Source: CAZCDS01 sp964497585
GTDB taxonomy: Bacteria; Desulfobacterota; Desulfomonilia; Desulfomonilales; Desulfomonilaceae
Length of the DNA stretch: 64,000 nt
NCBI GenBank assembly: GCA_964497585.1
Contig: CAZCDS010000011.1
Location: 1 to 64,000, forward strand
Direction of reading: 5' to 3'
A model generated the notes under the pieces. The model was not told the origin of the DNA. It saw only the letters and a program-made list of their open reading frames with translations, and searched no databases. Below are positions 46,860 to 55,312 of the stretch, in pieces; position 1 is the first letter of the stretch; the number at the start of each line of letters is the position of its first letter. The translations under genes and the position numbers were made by a program.

Positions 46860-48473
46860 TTGTCCAACTTCAGAGGGAGGCTCTCTTCGGCGGTGGGCAT
46901 TCTGTTTGTTGGACTGTGCATCCTTCCAGGATTAGCTCTTGGCGGGGAGTGCGCAAAAACGGGGGAATGGGAGGACATCTACCTGATTCCCACGAATCCG
47001 AATCCGGAAAGGAATATTAAGATCACCCTATCTGTCGATAACACGCGCGTGAGGCCAGGAGACACGGTCACCATAAGCTTCAAGGCCGACAAGGACTGCT
47101 ACCTGACTCTGATCGACGTGGGTTCTTCCAAGAGCCGTGTCATTCGTCTGTGGCCAAACGACTACTCCGACAGCAACAACTTTGTAAGGGCAAACACGGA
47201 GAAGCGATTTCCAGCAGTTGGAGACGGCTTCGAATACGAAATAGCCGGTCCAGCAGGCGTGGAAAGGATCGTGGCCTATGCCACCTCCGAAAGCGGCAAG
47301 ATTTTGAGTGAGGAGGAGTTTCAATCGCTGCGAAGTACCGGATTCAAGGAGTTCAAGGGCGCGCCCAAAGATCTGGCTTCCAGTTTCGGCGAGAATGCGT
47401 TTTCCTCAGACCCTGATCTTTCATGGGGAACCGCTCAGGTCAACTTGTGCATCAGTGCTGAGGATGCCAGTGACCAACACTCGGGCGAAAGCGAGGAGGG
47501 ACAAGCTGAGAATTCCCGGGATAGGACGGGGACGCAGGACACTTCTGCCGAGGATAGCGAAATCGAGCGGGCTCGGCAGGAAAAAGCCAGGGCGTCTGCG
47601 GAGACGGGAGAATCTCAGGTCGTGGTACCTGGTCCCAAGGGAGCCACGTACGTACTAGCCATTGGCGTTGCCACCGAGAATCTCAAGTATTCCGACAGGG
47701 ACGCGCAGAGATTCGCAGTAACGATGCTGTCCAGGATGTGGGTGAAGAAACATAACGTCAAGATGATTCTGGGACGTGAGGCAACCTATGACGGCATTGC
47801 GAAAGGCATGAAATGGCTGGTCGCAAAGACCCGGCCGGAGGACGCCGCAATTGTCTATTTCAGTGGTCACGGTACTTCTATGCCCGATTCAGCACCCTTT
47901 GATGAGCCAGACGGCCGCGACGAGTGCTTCGTCTTGTGGCACAAAGGCACGATCCGTGATTATCAGGCCGCCCTTCGTCAGAAAATACTGATGAAGGACG
48001 ACGACTTTAACGCGCTCCTCAAGAGGATACCTGCCAGGAAAAAGCTTGTGATAGCCGACGCGTGTCATAGTGGAACAATCGCCAAGCGTCTGAACCCTGG
48101 CGCCGGACACCTCGTCTCGAAGTACTACCCCTTGAAGGACCCCAGCACCGGCGAGCGTATGTGGATGCTCAAAGCGAAAGCGGTTCCCACGAATTACGGC
48201 AACGATAATGAAGCTGTAATGTCGGCCTGCCTGGACAACGAATCGTCCTACGAAGACCAGGCGAGAAAGGCCGGGCTGTTCAGTTACCACCTCATCGAAG
48301 CCATCAAGCGGGGAGCCTCAGACCTAAGAACAGCCTTTACACTGGCCGAACGTGCCACGAGAAAGGAGACGGAGTCTTTCGCCAAGAAATACAAGGGCGA
48401 GATCGGAGTTCAAACACCCACCTTAACAGATCCCCACGGTTTCGTGCGGTTTTTCAGAGTCAAGGTTAGGTGA
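46860..48473 (+). CDS. Secreted DUF4384-caspase protein
   Basis: A 537-residue protein with a signal peptide (about 1-26), a DUF4384 beta domain (about 45-150; SVDNTRVRPGDTVTISFKAD, DKDCYLTLIDVG), an acidic linker, and a C-terminal caspase domain with an intact dyad: His337 in IVYFSGHGTS and Cys402 in VIADACHSGTI. It is only distantly related to the three upstream paralogues and lacks their EF-hand loop. The start is inferred as the TTG at 46860, nine bases after AAAGGAGG; a longer in-frame extension from 46584 has no signal peptide at its N-terminus. DUF4384 with caspase is a recurring combination in envelope proteins. The next gene, 36 bases on, encodes a stand-alone DUF4384 protein. Confidence 0.9.
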   Translation: MSNFRGRLSSAVGILFVGLCILPGLALGGECAKTGEWEDIYLIPTNPNPERNIKITLSVDNTRVRPGDTVTISFKADKDCYLTLIDVGSSKSRVIRLWPNDYSDSNNFVRANTEKRFPAVGDGFEYEIAGPAGVERIVAYATSESGKILSEEEFQSLRSTGFKEFKGAPKDLASSFGENAFSSDPDLSWGTAQVNLCISAEDASDQHSGESEEGQAENSRDRTGTQDTSAEDSEIERARQEKARASAETGESQVVVPGPKGATYVLAIGVATENLKYSDRDAQRFAVTMLSRMWVKKHNVKMILGREATYDGIAKGMKWLVAKTRPEDAAIVYFSGHGTSMPDSAPFDEPDGRDECFVLWHKGTIRDYQAALRQKILMKDDDFNALLKRIPARKKLVIADACHSGTIAKRLNPGAGHLVSKYYPLKDPSTGERMWMLKAKAVPTNYGNDNEAVMSACLDNESSYEDQARKAGLFSYHLIEAIKRGASDLRTAFTLAERATRKETESFAKKYKGEIGVQTPTLTDPHGFVRFFRVKVR

Positions 48474-48509
48474 CGCATCAGATTGATCAGATTGAAAGGA
48501 GTACTGGGA

Positions 48510-49127
48510 ATGAGAGGTTTCGGAAGATTAAGGGAAATACCTTCCGCGCTGATCGCATTGTCGCTTGTCATGGTGTTGGGCCTCGTCAACTCTGACCCCC
48601 TACATGGAGGGCCGGTTGACGAAATCATCAAGGATCTCCAAGCCCTTGAGGCAGGCGGGAAAAAGCCGTCCTTCAGCGTGAAGCTCAAGGTCCAAGGGGA
48701 CAAAACCAACTTCCAGCCTGGTGACACGATCAGTTTTACTTTTGAGACTGACAAGGACTGCTATCTGTACCTCATAGACCAGGGAACAAGCAAAGCAAAC
48801 ACCCTGATATTTCCGAACGAGTACAAGAAGTCCGCCAAAGTCACGGCAGGCACGACGTATAAGGTCCCACCGGAAGGCAGCGACTTCCATTTCAAGATCA
48901 CACAGGACTCGAAAGCTGGCCTGGAGGAGGTCATAGCATTGGCATCAGCCGAGCCGATCGAAGCCCTTGAGAAGCTGCTCGGGGAGGCGAACTTCGCCGA
49001 TAAAGGGCCGGTCCTCAGAATCAAGAACCCGAGACGCGTGATGAAAGATATCGTCGCGGAGCTGGGTGGAGCCAAGAGCTGGGGATGGGAAAGGACTGCC
49101 TTCTACATCGAGAGCTCGCAAGAATAG
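48510..49127 (+). CDS. Exported DUF4384 protein
   Basis: A 205-residue protein with a signal peptide (about 1-32) and one DUF4384 domain (about 55-155): KVQGDKTNFQPGDTISFTFE, then DKDCYLYLIDQGTSKANTLI and FPNEY. It is paralogous to the N-terminal domain of the caspase protein just upstream. The ATG at 48510 follows GAAAGGAG at good spacing. The 36-base gap suggests co-transcription with the caspase gene. Function of the domain is unknown; it usually occurs in surface or periplasmic proteins beside caspase-like or kinase domains. Confidence 0.88.
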   Translation: MRGFGRLREIPSALIALSLVMVLGLVNSDPLHGGPVDEIIKDLQALEAGGKKPSFSVKLKVQGDKTNFQPGDTISFTFETDKDCYLYLIDQGTSKANTLIFPNEYKKSAKVTAGTTYKVPPEGSDFHFKITQDSKAGLEEVIALASAEPIEALEKLLGEANFADKGPVLRIKNPRRVMKDIVAELGGAKSWGWERTAFYIESSQE

Positions 49128-49249
49128 CCGCTGATCGACGCCTCAAGTCGGTTCAACGCGACCTTCCGCCAAAGAATGAGCCGCAGTTGACAGGATCGCG
49201 GTCAACGACGGACGAGACAGCGATCAAGCGAAAACAAAGGAGACAAGTC

Positions 49250-50317
49250 ATGAACAAGTTCGGAGTCCTTCTGCTGCTCCTGGGACTGGTGGGGATTTGC
49301 TGGAGCCCACCGGCGAACTCGGAGTCCTGGGAAGAGTTTGTCCGGCTGAAGAAGAGAGCCGAAACCCCCCGGCTCATTCCCAAGGGCGGTTTAAAACCGA
49401 GGCTCTTGAGGAAAGATATCGTGATACGGCAGATAATCGAAACCGGGCAGGTCAATCTTGGAGCGGAGAGTTCAGGCGATCCCAGCAGGCCCGACATTAC
49501 GTCGGAGGCATTGCTCTTTGAGTTCGGCCTACCAGTACTCAGGTCTCTTCCGGAGAACGATCGGAATATCCGGACCATAGTTGCGGCTATCAAGGAGCTT
49601 GGTGACAGGTATCCACACTACTACGTGGACGGTCACACCTGCGACATCGGGACGGAGGAAAATAACTGTCGGCTCTCATGGTCGAGGGCTCGTACTATCT
49701 ATGATCGCCTCGTGTCAGAAGGTATCGAGCCAAGGGCCCTGACGATGCGGGGATTCGGGGAAAACACGAACACGGTCAGGGTTCCCAACACCTCCGAGGA
49801 GAACCGGAAGCTCAATCGACGGGTTGTCCTCATTGCATACGGTTCGGGGGCCGGCTCAAAATGGCCTGAAAAAGATATCGGAGTCATCGCGGGGCCCGCT
49901 GCAGGAGCTACCAATGACAAAGCGCGCTTCATGTGTTCCGACTCGCTTGGCGGGGAGGCCGCACATGCTGGGTCGTCGGATGTCGGTGGCATGGATGCTC
50001 AGGGCACACTTTCCGAGGACATCGATTGGGAGACTTCCGACAAGCTGGAGAGAGCCGCCAAAGAGATGTACCGACAGGCTGACATAGCCGCCGGCCACGG
50101 TGACACCGAGAAGGCCGAAGCCTTGCGAGAAGGGGCGATGGCGTTGGAAAACAGGGCAATAGAGACGCTCGCTGCGAAGGGAGGCAAACGGCTGGGTATT
50201 CCCAGGGGCTTCCGAAGCTTGAACACCAAGTCACCGACGCCCATACGCAAGGGGCGTTCGGGAAGTCGATCCGGAAATAGGGGTGACATCCCGGCGGGCT
50301 TCAAGCCCGTGCGTTGA
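49250..50317 (+). CDS. OmpA-domain (peptidoglycan-binding) exported protein
   Basis: A 355-residue protein with a signal peptide (about 1-24). An OmpA/MotB-like domain spans about 85-200: VDGHTCDIGTEENNCRLSWS, then ALTMRGFGENTNTVRVP and ENRKLNRRVVL, which includes the residues that contact diaminopimelate in this family (Asp and Arg). The C-terminal 150 residues contain a helical segment (AAKEMYRQADIAAGHGDTEK) and a basic tail. An AAAGGAGA site sets the start at 49250; the longer frame from 49085 is leaderless. Likely anchors or organises neighbouring proteins at the cell wall. Confidence 0.9.
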   Translation: MNKFGVLLLLLGLVGICWSPPANSESWEEFVRLKKRAETPRLIPKGGLKPRLLRKDIVIRQIIETGQVNLGAESSGDPSRPDITSEALLFEFGLPVLRSLPENDRNIRTIVAAIKELGDRYPHYYVDGHTCDIGTEENNCRLSWSRARTIYDRLVSEGIEPRALTMRGFGENTNTVRVPNTSEENRKLNRRVVLIAYGSGAGSKWPEKDIGVIAGPAAGATNDKARFMCSDSLGGEAAHAGSSDVGGMDAQGTLSEDIDWETSDKLERAAKEMYRQADIAAGHGDTEKAEALREGAMALENRAIETLAAKGGKRLGIPRGFRSLNTKSPTPIRKGRSGSRSGNRGDIPAGFKPVR

Positions 50318-50478
50318 TCGAAATGAGGAGTCGTACGATTTGTGTCTTCGTCACTGCCGAGGCGCTCGGTGCGTGGGGTCGGGAGGCACGGCACGAACCC
50401 GGAGAGAGGAACGAAGCGGAGGGGCGCATCTGAGATGTATGGGCTGAACGAGTTTCGATAGTTTCAGGAGTCGAACAG

Positions 50479-51732
50479 ATGATGAAAGCGCAGAGCTCGA
50501 TCGGGAGAGTCCGGTATGCGTTCGTGCTGCTCGTATGTCTTGCCTGCGGTGCGCTTGCGAGTGGCACTACATCGTTGGCCCAGAACAGAGAGGTTGGGGA
50601 TACGATTCATATCGACTGCGATGAATGTGCGGAGAACCGTGATTGTGAACCAGGCCAAGAGTGCCGTGACGGTCAGTGCCTGGAAGTAGTCGTGCTGGAG
50701 AGCCCCTGCACGGNNNNNNNNNNNNNNNNNNNNNNNNNNNNNNNNNNNNNNNNNNNNNNNNNNNNNNNNNNNNNNNNNNNNNNNNNNNNNNNNNNNNNNN
50801 NNNNNNNNNNNNNTGACGGTCAATGCCTGGAAGTAATCGTGCTGGAGAGCCCCTGCACGGGGTGCAAGGAGCCTTATGAGAGAGTTCGAGGGAACAGGAT
50901 TTACAAGCTCTGCAAGAATACGTGCACGGGCAAGAACAAGGAGTGCCGTGACGGTCAATGCCTGGAAGTAATCGTGCTGGAGAGCCCCTGCACGGGGTGC
51001 AAGAAGCCGGATGAGAAGGTCCGTGGGAACAGGCTTTACAAGTTTTGCAAGAATACGTGCACGGGCAAGAACAAGGAGTGCATTCGAGGAGAGTGTTACA
51101 CTCTAATCGGTTGCGACAGGCCCTGTTTGAAACGAGACTGCCTGACACCGCACACGGAAGTCGATCCCAGGACTAAAACAAAGACATGCAGCTGTCTACC
51201 GATCATTTGTGAAGCCGGTCAACGTTGCGACCATGGCCAATGCAGGCCGATACCCACAGAAACAGAATCTACGGAGACAGCCGAGACAATCGAGACAACG
51301 GAACGAGATCCGTGCGAAGGCATAGTATGCCCCTTCACACACAGGTGCGAGGCTGGCGAATGTGTGCCTGTCGACCTCGGGGAAAGGCGGGAGTGCCGTC
51401 CTCTGCCCAATCGATGTGGATGGTGCAAAGTTCAGATTAGCGTGCCCGTGAGTAAGGGAAAGCCCTCCGACCTAAAGCAGAAGGGGAGGAAATGCCCGAA
51501 GTGCGGCAATAAAATCCCGTATGGTGCCGTTCGATGCCCCAAGTGCGGCTACTTTTTTGCTGAGGCCGCTGATGACGGCGCAGGTATGGGAACCGGAGAC
51601 AAACAGAAACTTCAAGGCCTTGGTGGCGATGCCCCGATGGAGAAAAGATGTGTGGATTGCCCTGGATCTTCTTGGTGTAACGAGAAGACTGGCGATTGTT
51701 GCGCGTCGGGAGTGGTCGGCCCGTTGTACTGA
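50479..51732 (+). CDS. Exported cysteine-rich repeat protein with zinc ribbon (interrupted by an assembly gap)
   Basis: An ORF with a signal peptide (about 1-35) and many cysteines. A 45-residue unit (DGQCLEVIVLESPCTGC ... LCKNTCTGKNKEC) is repeated at least three times (starts at 50667, 50814 and 50949); the scaffold gap at 50714-50813 falls inside the array, so the true copy number is unknown. Further on are C-x-C units (CEAGQRCDHGQC, CPFTHRCEAGEC) resembling EGF-like or extracellular Cys modules, then a double-CxxC zinc ribbon (KCPKCGNKIPYGAVRCPKCG) and a final Cys-rich segment. Probably disulfide-rich and extracytoplasmic, which makes the zinc ribbon unusual. Confidence 0.75.
   Translation: MMKAQSSIGRVRYAFVLLVCLACGALASGTTSLAQNREVGDTIHIDCDECAENRDCEPGQECRDGQCLEVVVLESPCTXXXXXXXXXXXXXXXXXXXXXXXXXXXXXXXXXXDGQCLEVIVLESPCTGCKEPYERVRGNRIYKLCKNTCTGKNKECRDGQCLEVIVLESPCTGCKKPDEKVRGNRLYKFCKNTCTGKNKECIRGECYTLIGCDRPCLKRDCLTPHTEVDPRTKTKTCSCLPIICEAGQRCDHGQCRPIPTETESTETAETIETTERDPCEGIVCPFTHRCEAGECVPVDLGERRECRPLPNRCGWCKVQISVPVSKGKPSDLKQKGRKCPKCGNKIPYGAVRCPKCGYFFAEAADDGAGMGTGDKQKLQGLGGDAPMEKRCVDCPGSSWCNEKTGDCCASGVVGPLY
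50667..51083 (+). repeat. 135-base tandem repeat
   Basis: Units begin TGACGGTCA at 50667 (slightly diverged), 50814 and 50949. The last two are separated by exactly 135 bases and are almost identical in the first 60 bases. Encodes the 45-residue cysteine unit. Confidence 0.85.
50714..50813. other. Assembly gap of 100 N
   Basis: The run lies in a 135-base tandem repeat. The repeat phase across the gap (147 bases between unit starts instead of 135) shows that the gap length is arbitrary; a length of 88 plus a multiple of 135 would fit the period. Confidence 0.95.
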
Positions 51733-52256
51733 GAGCACAGCGTGCAAGATCAGTAGTCCAGAGGAGCGTCAGCGGTCTACGGGCGTCGTTATAAGGTGTT
51801 AATCGCGGAGAGCGTGAGCGATGGAGAGGAATATAAAATCAGTCCAAAGAACCACCCTGCCCGTACTCTCCCTTCAAGAAGAGTGGACAACAGTCGCCCC
51901 TTATAGGAGAGGGGAGAATCAGAGAGCAACCGTCTCAACCCGGTACTAGGTTCATTCAAATGCATGGCACTGTAAAGATGAGCTTCCTAGAGACCGGGTC
52001 TATGCCTCTACAATAGGTTTGGGATGATATCAATAAATCCGCGGCCTATTCGCGTCATGGCAATGACCTTTTCTGATGGCGAGTTATCCGTACGTTATCA
52101 GGACAGTTATGGCTATCATGGAGATGAATGTTTGTCCGGTTCTCACAGTCTGTCACTCGAAGTAACCCGAAAAAAGGCCGTGAGAAAAGACGGAGCAATT
52201 TGGGCCTCTCGGACTCACCCCAGTGGCGACATGCTCCTCGGAGCAGGAGGTGGATG
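51733..52256. other. Intergenic, no recognised gene
   Basis: About 520 bases with short frames only. It must contain the start signals of the repeat protein that follows, but I cannot define a promoter. Confidence 0.45.
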
Positions 52257-54142
52257 ATGGAAAACAGAAATAGGCCAATCAACCAATTCATTGCAGGCGC
52301 GACCATGTGTGTCATGCTTTTGGCGCTTTCCCTATCTATTGCCGATGGAGCAAAGCGACCGTCGGTCCGACTGGTCAACACCATGGATGAGCCGATGATA
52401 GTGCGTATTCAGCCGTGTAAGGCGAACGGCGCACCTGCCCCAGGTTCTTCCGTGAAGACCATAAGGCTCAAACCGGGCGAATCAATCGTTTGGAAAGGAG
52501 ACGGGGAAACTCAAAACTCGGACACTTTTCGCATCTGGGGGAAAGGAGTCTCTTCGGGGCAATCATGGACCAGGTATAAGAACAGGCCCCTGAAACTTAG
52601 GGGCAAGGGTTCTCCTGGTAAGCCTATCACGCTGGCATTTGGATGTTCCAGACAGCGAAAAGTGGGATCAACCAGTCCATCTGCAAAGGCCAGACCGGGG
52701 TCGGGTAAATCTGAGAAAAAGATGGACTGCCCTCCGGACGGCAGTTTGATCTACGAAAAAGGTACCGGAGAACTCTATATGATAGAAGGGTGCAAGCGAC
52801 GATATTTTAAGCATTGGGAGGATGTCGTGTGCATGTTTGGTGACGATCCCCCGAGGAAGGAAATCTCACCATCCGATCTGCAAAGGATTCCGGAAGGGGA
52901 TCCTATGCCGGAAGGCATCGCAGCAGACAACAGTTTGATCTACGAAAAAGGTACCGGAGAACTCTATATGATGGAAGGGTGCAAGCGACGATATTTTAAG
53001 AATTGGGATGAAGTCGTGTGCATGTTTGGTGACGATCCCCCGAGGAAGGAAATCTCAACATCCGATCTGCGAAGGATTCCGGAGGGGGAGCCTATGCCGG
53101 AAGGCATCGCAGCAGACGGCAGTTTGATCTATGAAGAAGGTACCGGAGAACTCTATATGATAGAAGGATGCAAGCGACGGCATTTTGAACATTGGGATGA
53201 TGTCGTGCGTATGTTTGGTGACGATCCACCGAGGAGGGAAATCTCAACATCTGATCTGCGAAGGATTCCAGAAGGGGAACCGATGCCCCATCTGAAGGAG
53301 TCAGTGCAGGCCTGGTATGATAAATTCAAGGGCTTGAGCCGCGAAGAACTAGAGGGATTTTACGAAGGCATGAGGCCACTTCATTTACGGAACGACGATC
53401 CTTCAAAAATGACCAACGAGGAGTTGGCTGTCCGCATTGCCAATTCAATGGAAGGTGTCCACGAAAGCTATGGGCGTAAAGTTATATACGCGGACCAAGT
53501 CCCAGAAGGACAGCCGATTGTTGGTGGCGGCAGCACAGAATACCATTATTACGATGAGTCAGGCAACAAAATATATGTAATTGAGCGTCCGGCTACCTCC
53601 GTAGGTCAGGCGGTGGGCAGAATGATATATGGTATTGTAGCCTCTGGTCCCTACGGAACAATTGCTGGCCCCGTTGCGGGAGACATTGCTGGACAGCTTG
53701 GAGCTAATGTAACGAATATTTTAAACGATTATTATGACTCAATACAGAGCTATAATGAATCATACGGGGCAACGGGGGCAGGGACAGCGACAGGCACAAG
53801 CACAGGCACAGGCACAGGCTCACCCACAAGCATACCCACAAGCATACCCACAGACATCAGCACAGGCACAGAGACAGGCACAAGCACAGGCACAGGCTCA
53901 CCCACAAGCATACCCACAAGCATACCCACAGACATCAGNNNNNNNNNNNNNNNNNNNNNNNNNNNNNNNNNNNNNNNNNNNNNNNNNNNNNNNNNNNNNN
54001 NNNNNNNNNNNNNNNNNNNNNNNNNNNNNNNNNNNNNNGCACAGGCACAGGCTCACCCACAAGCATACCCACAAGCATACCCACAGACATCAGCACAGGC
54101 ACGGAGACAGGCACAAGCACAGGCGATTGGAGCCCCTTCTAG
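52257..54142 (+). CDS. Exported repeat protein with low-complexity Thr/Ser/Pro tail (interrupted by an assembly gap)
   Basis: Starts at the ATG 6 bases behind AGGAGG, with a signal peptide (about 1-32). After a 90-residue beta-like domain come three units of 63 residues (SLIYEKGTGELYMIEGCKRR ... RIPEGDPMPEG), then a helical region, a Gly-rich hydrophobic stretch (MIYGIVASGPYGTIAGPVAG) resembling a glycine-zipper, and a 26-residue low-complexity repeat (TGTGSPTSIPTSIPTDIS). The scaffold gap lies in the last array. The uninterrupted repeat phase indicates a true frame that ends with STGDWSPF and the TAG at 54140-54142, not the later stop at 54197 seen when the 100 N are taken literally. Confidence 0.7.
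52739..53291 (+). repeat. 189-base tandem repeat, three units
   Basis: Units spaced exactly 189 bases apart (the string AGTTTGATCTA starts at 52743, 52932 and 53121), encoding 63-residue modules with the signature YEKGTGELYMxEGCKRR and ending RIPEGxPMP. A diverged fourth copy is at 54223-54470, outside the gene. Confidence 0.9.
53790..54115 (+). repeat. 78-base low-complexity tandem repeat
   Basis: CTCACCCACAAGC recurs at 53819, 53897 and, after the gap, 54052. The first spacing is 78; the second is 155, one base short of two units. This identifies a one-base error in the conventional gap length. Confidence 0.9.
53939..54038. other. Assembly gap of 100 N
   Basis: Lies inside the 78-base repeat array. 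A length of 101 plus a multiple of 78 would keep the repeat phase and the reading frame. Confidence 0.95.
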
Positions 54143-54479
54143 TGAATACATTTGGAGCAAGCTATTTACAAGAAGAGGTAAGTTAGGCAAAGAATAGATA
54201 CCTATAAGTGGCAGCAAAACCTCTGATATGCAGAGAATCCCTGAAAAACATCCGATGCCGGAAGGCGTCGGCACAGACAACACTTTGATCTATGAAAAGG
54301 GTACCGGCGAGCTCTATATGATGGAGGGTTGCAAGCGACGATATTTCAAGCACTGGCCTGACGTCGAATGCATGTTTGGTCAGAACCCACCGAGGCAGGA
54401 ACTTCCTGGGGCTGATTTGCAGAGAATCCCAGAGGGCGATTTCATACCGGAAAGGAGTACGTCTTATGCCATCCTCTAG
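54143..54479 (+). pseudogene. Orphan copy of the 63-residue repeat
   Basis: A fragment beginning in the end of one unit (KTSDMQRIPEKHPMPEG) and continuing through a full second unit (LIYEKGTGELYMMEGCKRRY ... DLQRIPEGDFIPE) to a stop at 54479. It has an ATG at 54228 but no signal peptide and no good ribosome binding site. Probably the remnant of a duplicated or rearranged gene; it may be part of the leader of the next gene, whose start at 54466 overlaps it. Confidence 0.55.
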
Positions 54480-55080
54480 AAAAGGCAGAGTGGCTTTACC
54501 CTCTTGGATATTGATTCTCATCCTACTCTCGGCATTCCTGACGCCACGCACGGTTGCTGCAAGAAGCGGAGGAGACCCCGTGACAGGCACGGGGCATGAA
54601 AAGCGCTGCATCAAGGCGATCGTAGCAGCACTTAGTGGGCGCAATCTCAGGCCTGGCTCCAATCTGGTTTTTTTAGGACCTGGCTTTATGAAGGCAATGA
54701 ACGCCGATGCACTAAACTTTGCTTATGGGAAACCCATGCTAATAACTGGAAATGTCGGTGGTCGAAAGGTAGTTTTGGCGGGACGAATGTTCAAAAAGGA
54801 ACATTTGAAAAAGTTGTTCAGTTCGAGTGATTTCAGGTCTGTTCTACAGGGAATTGTCTATGGGAAAGCGAGGCCGGCCAACAAAGAAGAGCGAGACTTA
54901 TACTACAGCTTGATATCATGGGAAATTGAGGGGAAGCCTGTAACGTTGATTGAGAAGGGACATAGGCGTCTACTTGTGGACACTCATAGAGATGGAAATC
55001 TATTCTGGTTGGACATGATTGACCAATATCCCGTTCCAGAGGTACCCGAGAGCATTCTGAGAAAGATGAAGCTAAAATAG
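54466..55080 (+). CDS. Exported protein of unknown function
   Basis: A 204-residue protein; AAAGGAG precedes the ATG at 54466. Signal peptide about 1-32 (SWILILILLSAFLTPRT). The mature part has no motif I recognise: it begins with a Cys-containing helix (HEKRCIKAIVAALSGRNL) and ends with a predicted alpha-rich C-terminus (LFWLDMIDQYPVPEVPES). Its position between the repeat protein and the VIT-vWA protein suggests an envelope role. Confidence 0.7.
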   Translation: MPSSRKGRVALPSWILILILLSAFLTPRTVAARSGGDPVTGTGHEKRCIKAIVAALSGRNLRPGSNLVFLGPGFMKAMNADALNFAYGKPMLITGNVGGRKVVLAGRMFKKEHLKKLFSSSDFRSVLQGIVYGKARPANKEERDLYYSLISWEIEGKPVTLIEKGHRRLLVDTHRDGNLFWLDMIDQYPVPEVPESILRKMKLK

Positions 55081-55312
55081 TCAGCGGTAGTCCCTAGTGC
55101 TCTGCTCCTAAAAAAGCTGGTACTGTTGCTGGTCAAGTGACATACATCTGGATTTACCCAAGGATCACTTTCACTTCAATGAGAGTTCATGGGACGACCT
55201 TTTTCCCGACGTAAGGCAAATTCCCGCGTAACGTTTCCGGACGATCTGCGAATACCCATGACAAGTGGACCGAGTAGGTCCGGGTCAAAGGACAGAGCTG
55301 AGGTGCAAAGTC

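Noticed and set aside
39205..48473. Caspases as part of a gasdermin or CRISPR (Craspase) defence system
   Set aside because: No gasdermin-like, Cas or TPR-CHAT gene is present, and the caspase-like proteins carry signal peptides, unlike cytoplasmic defence caspases.
53790..54115. Regular repeats that could be read as a CRISPR array
   Set aside because: The units are directly adjacent 78-base coding repeats without unique spacers, and no cas gene is nearby.
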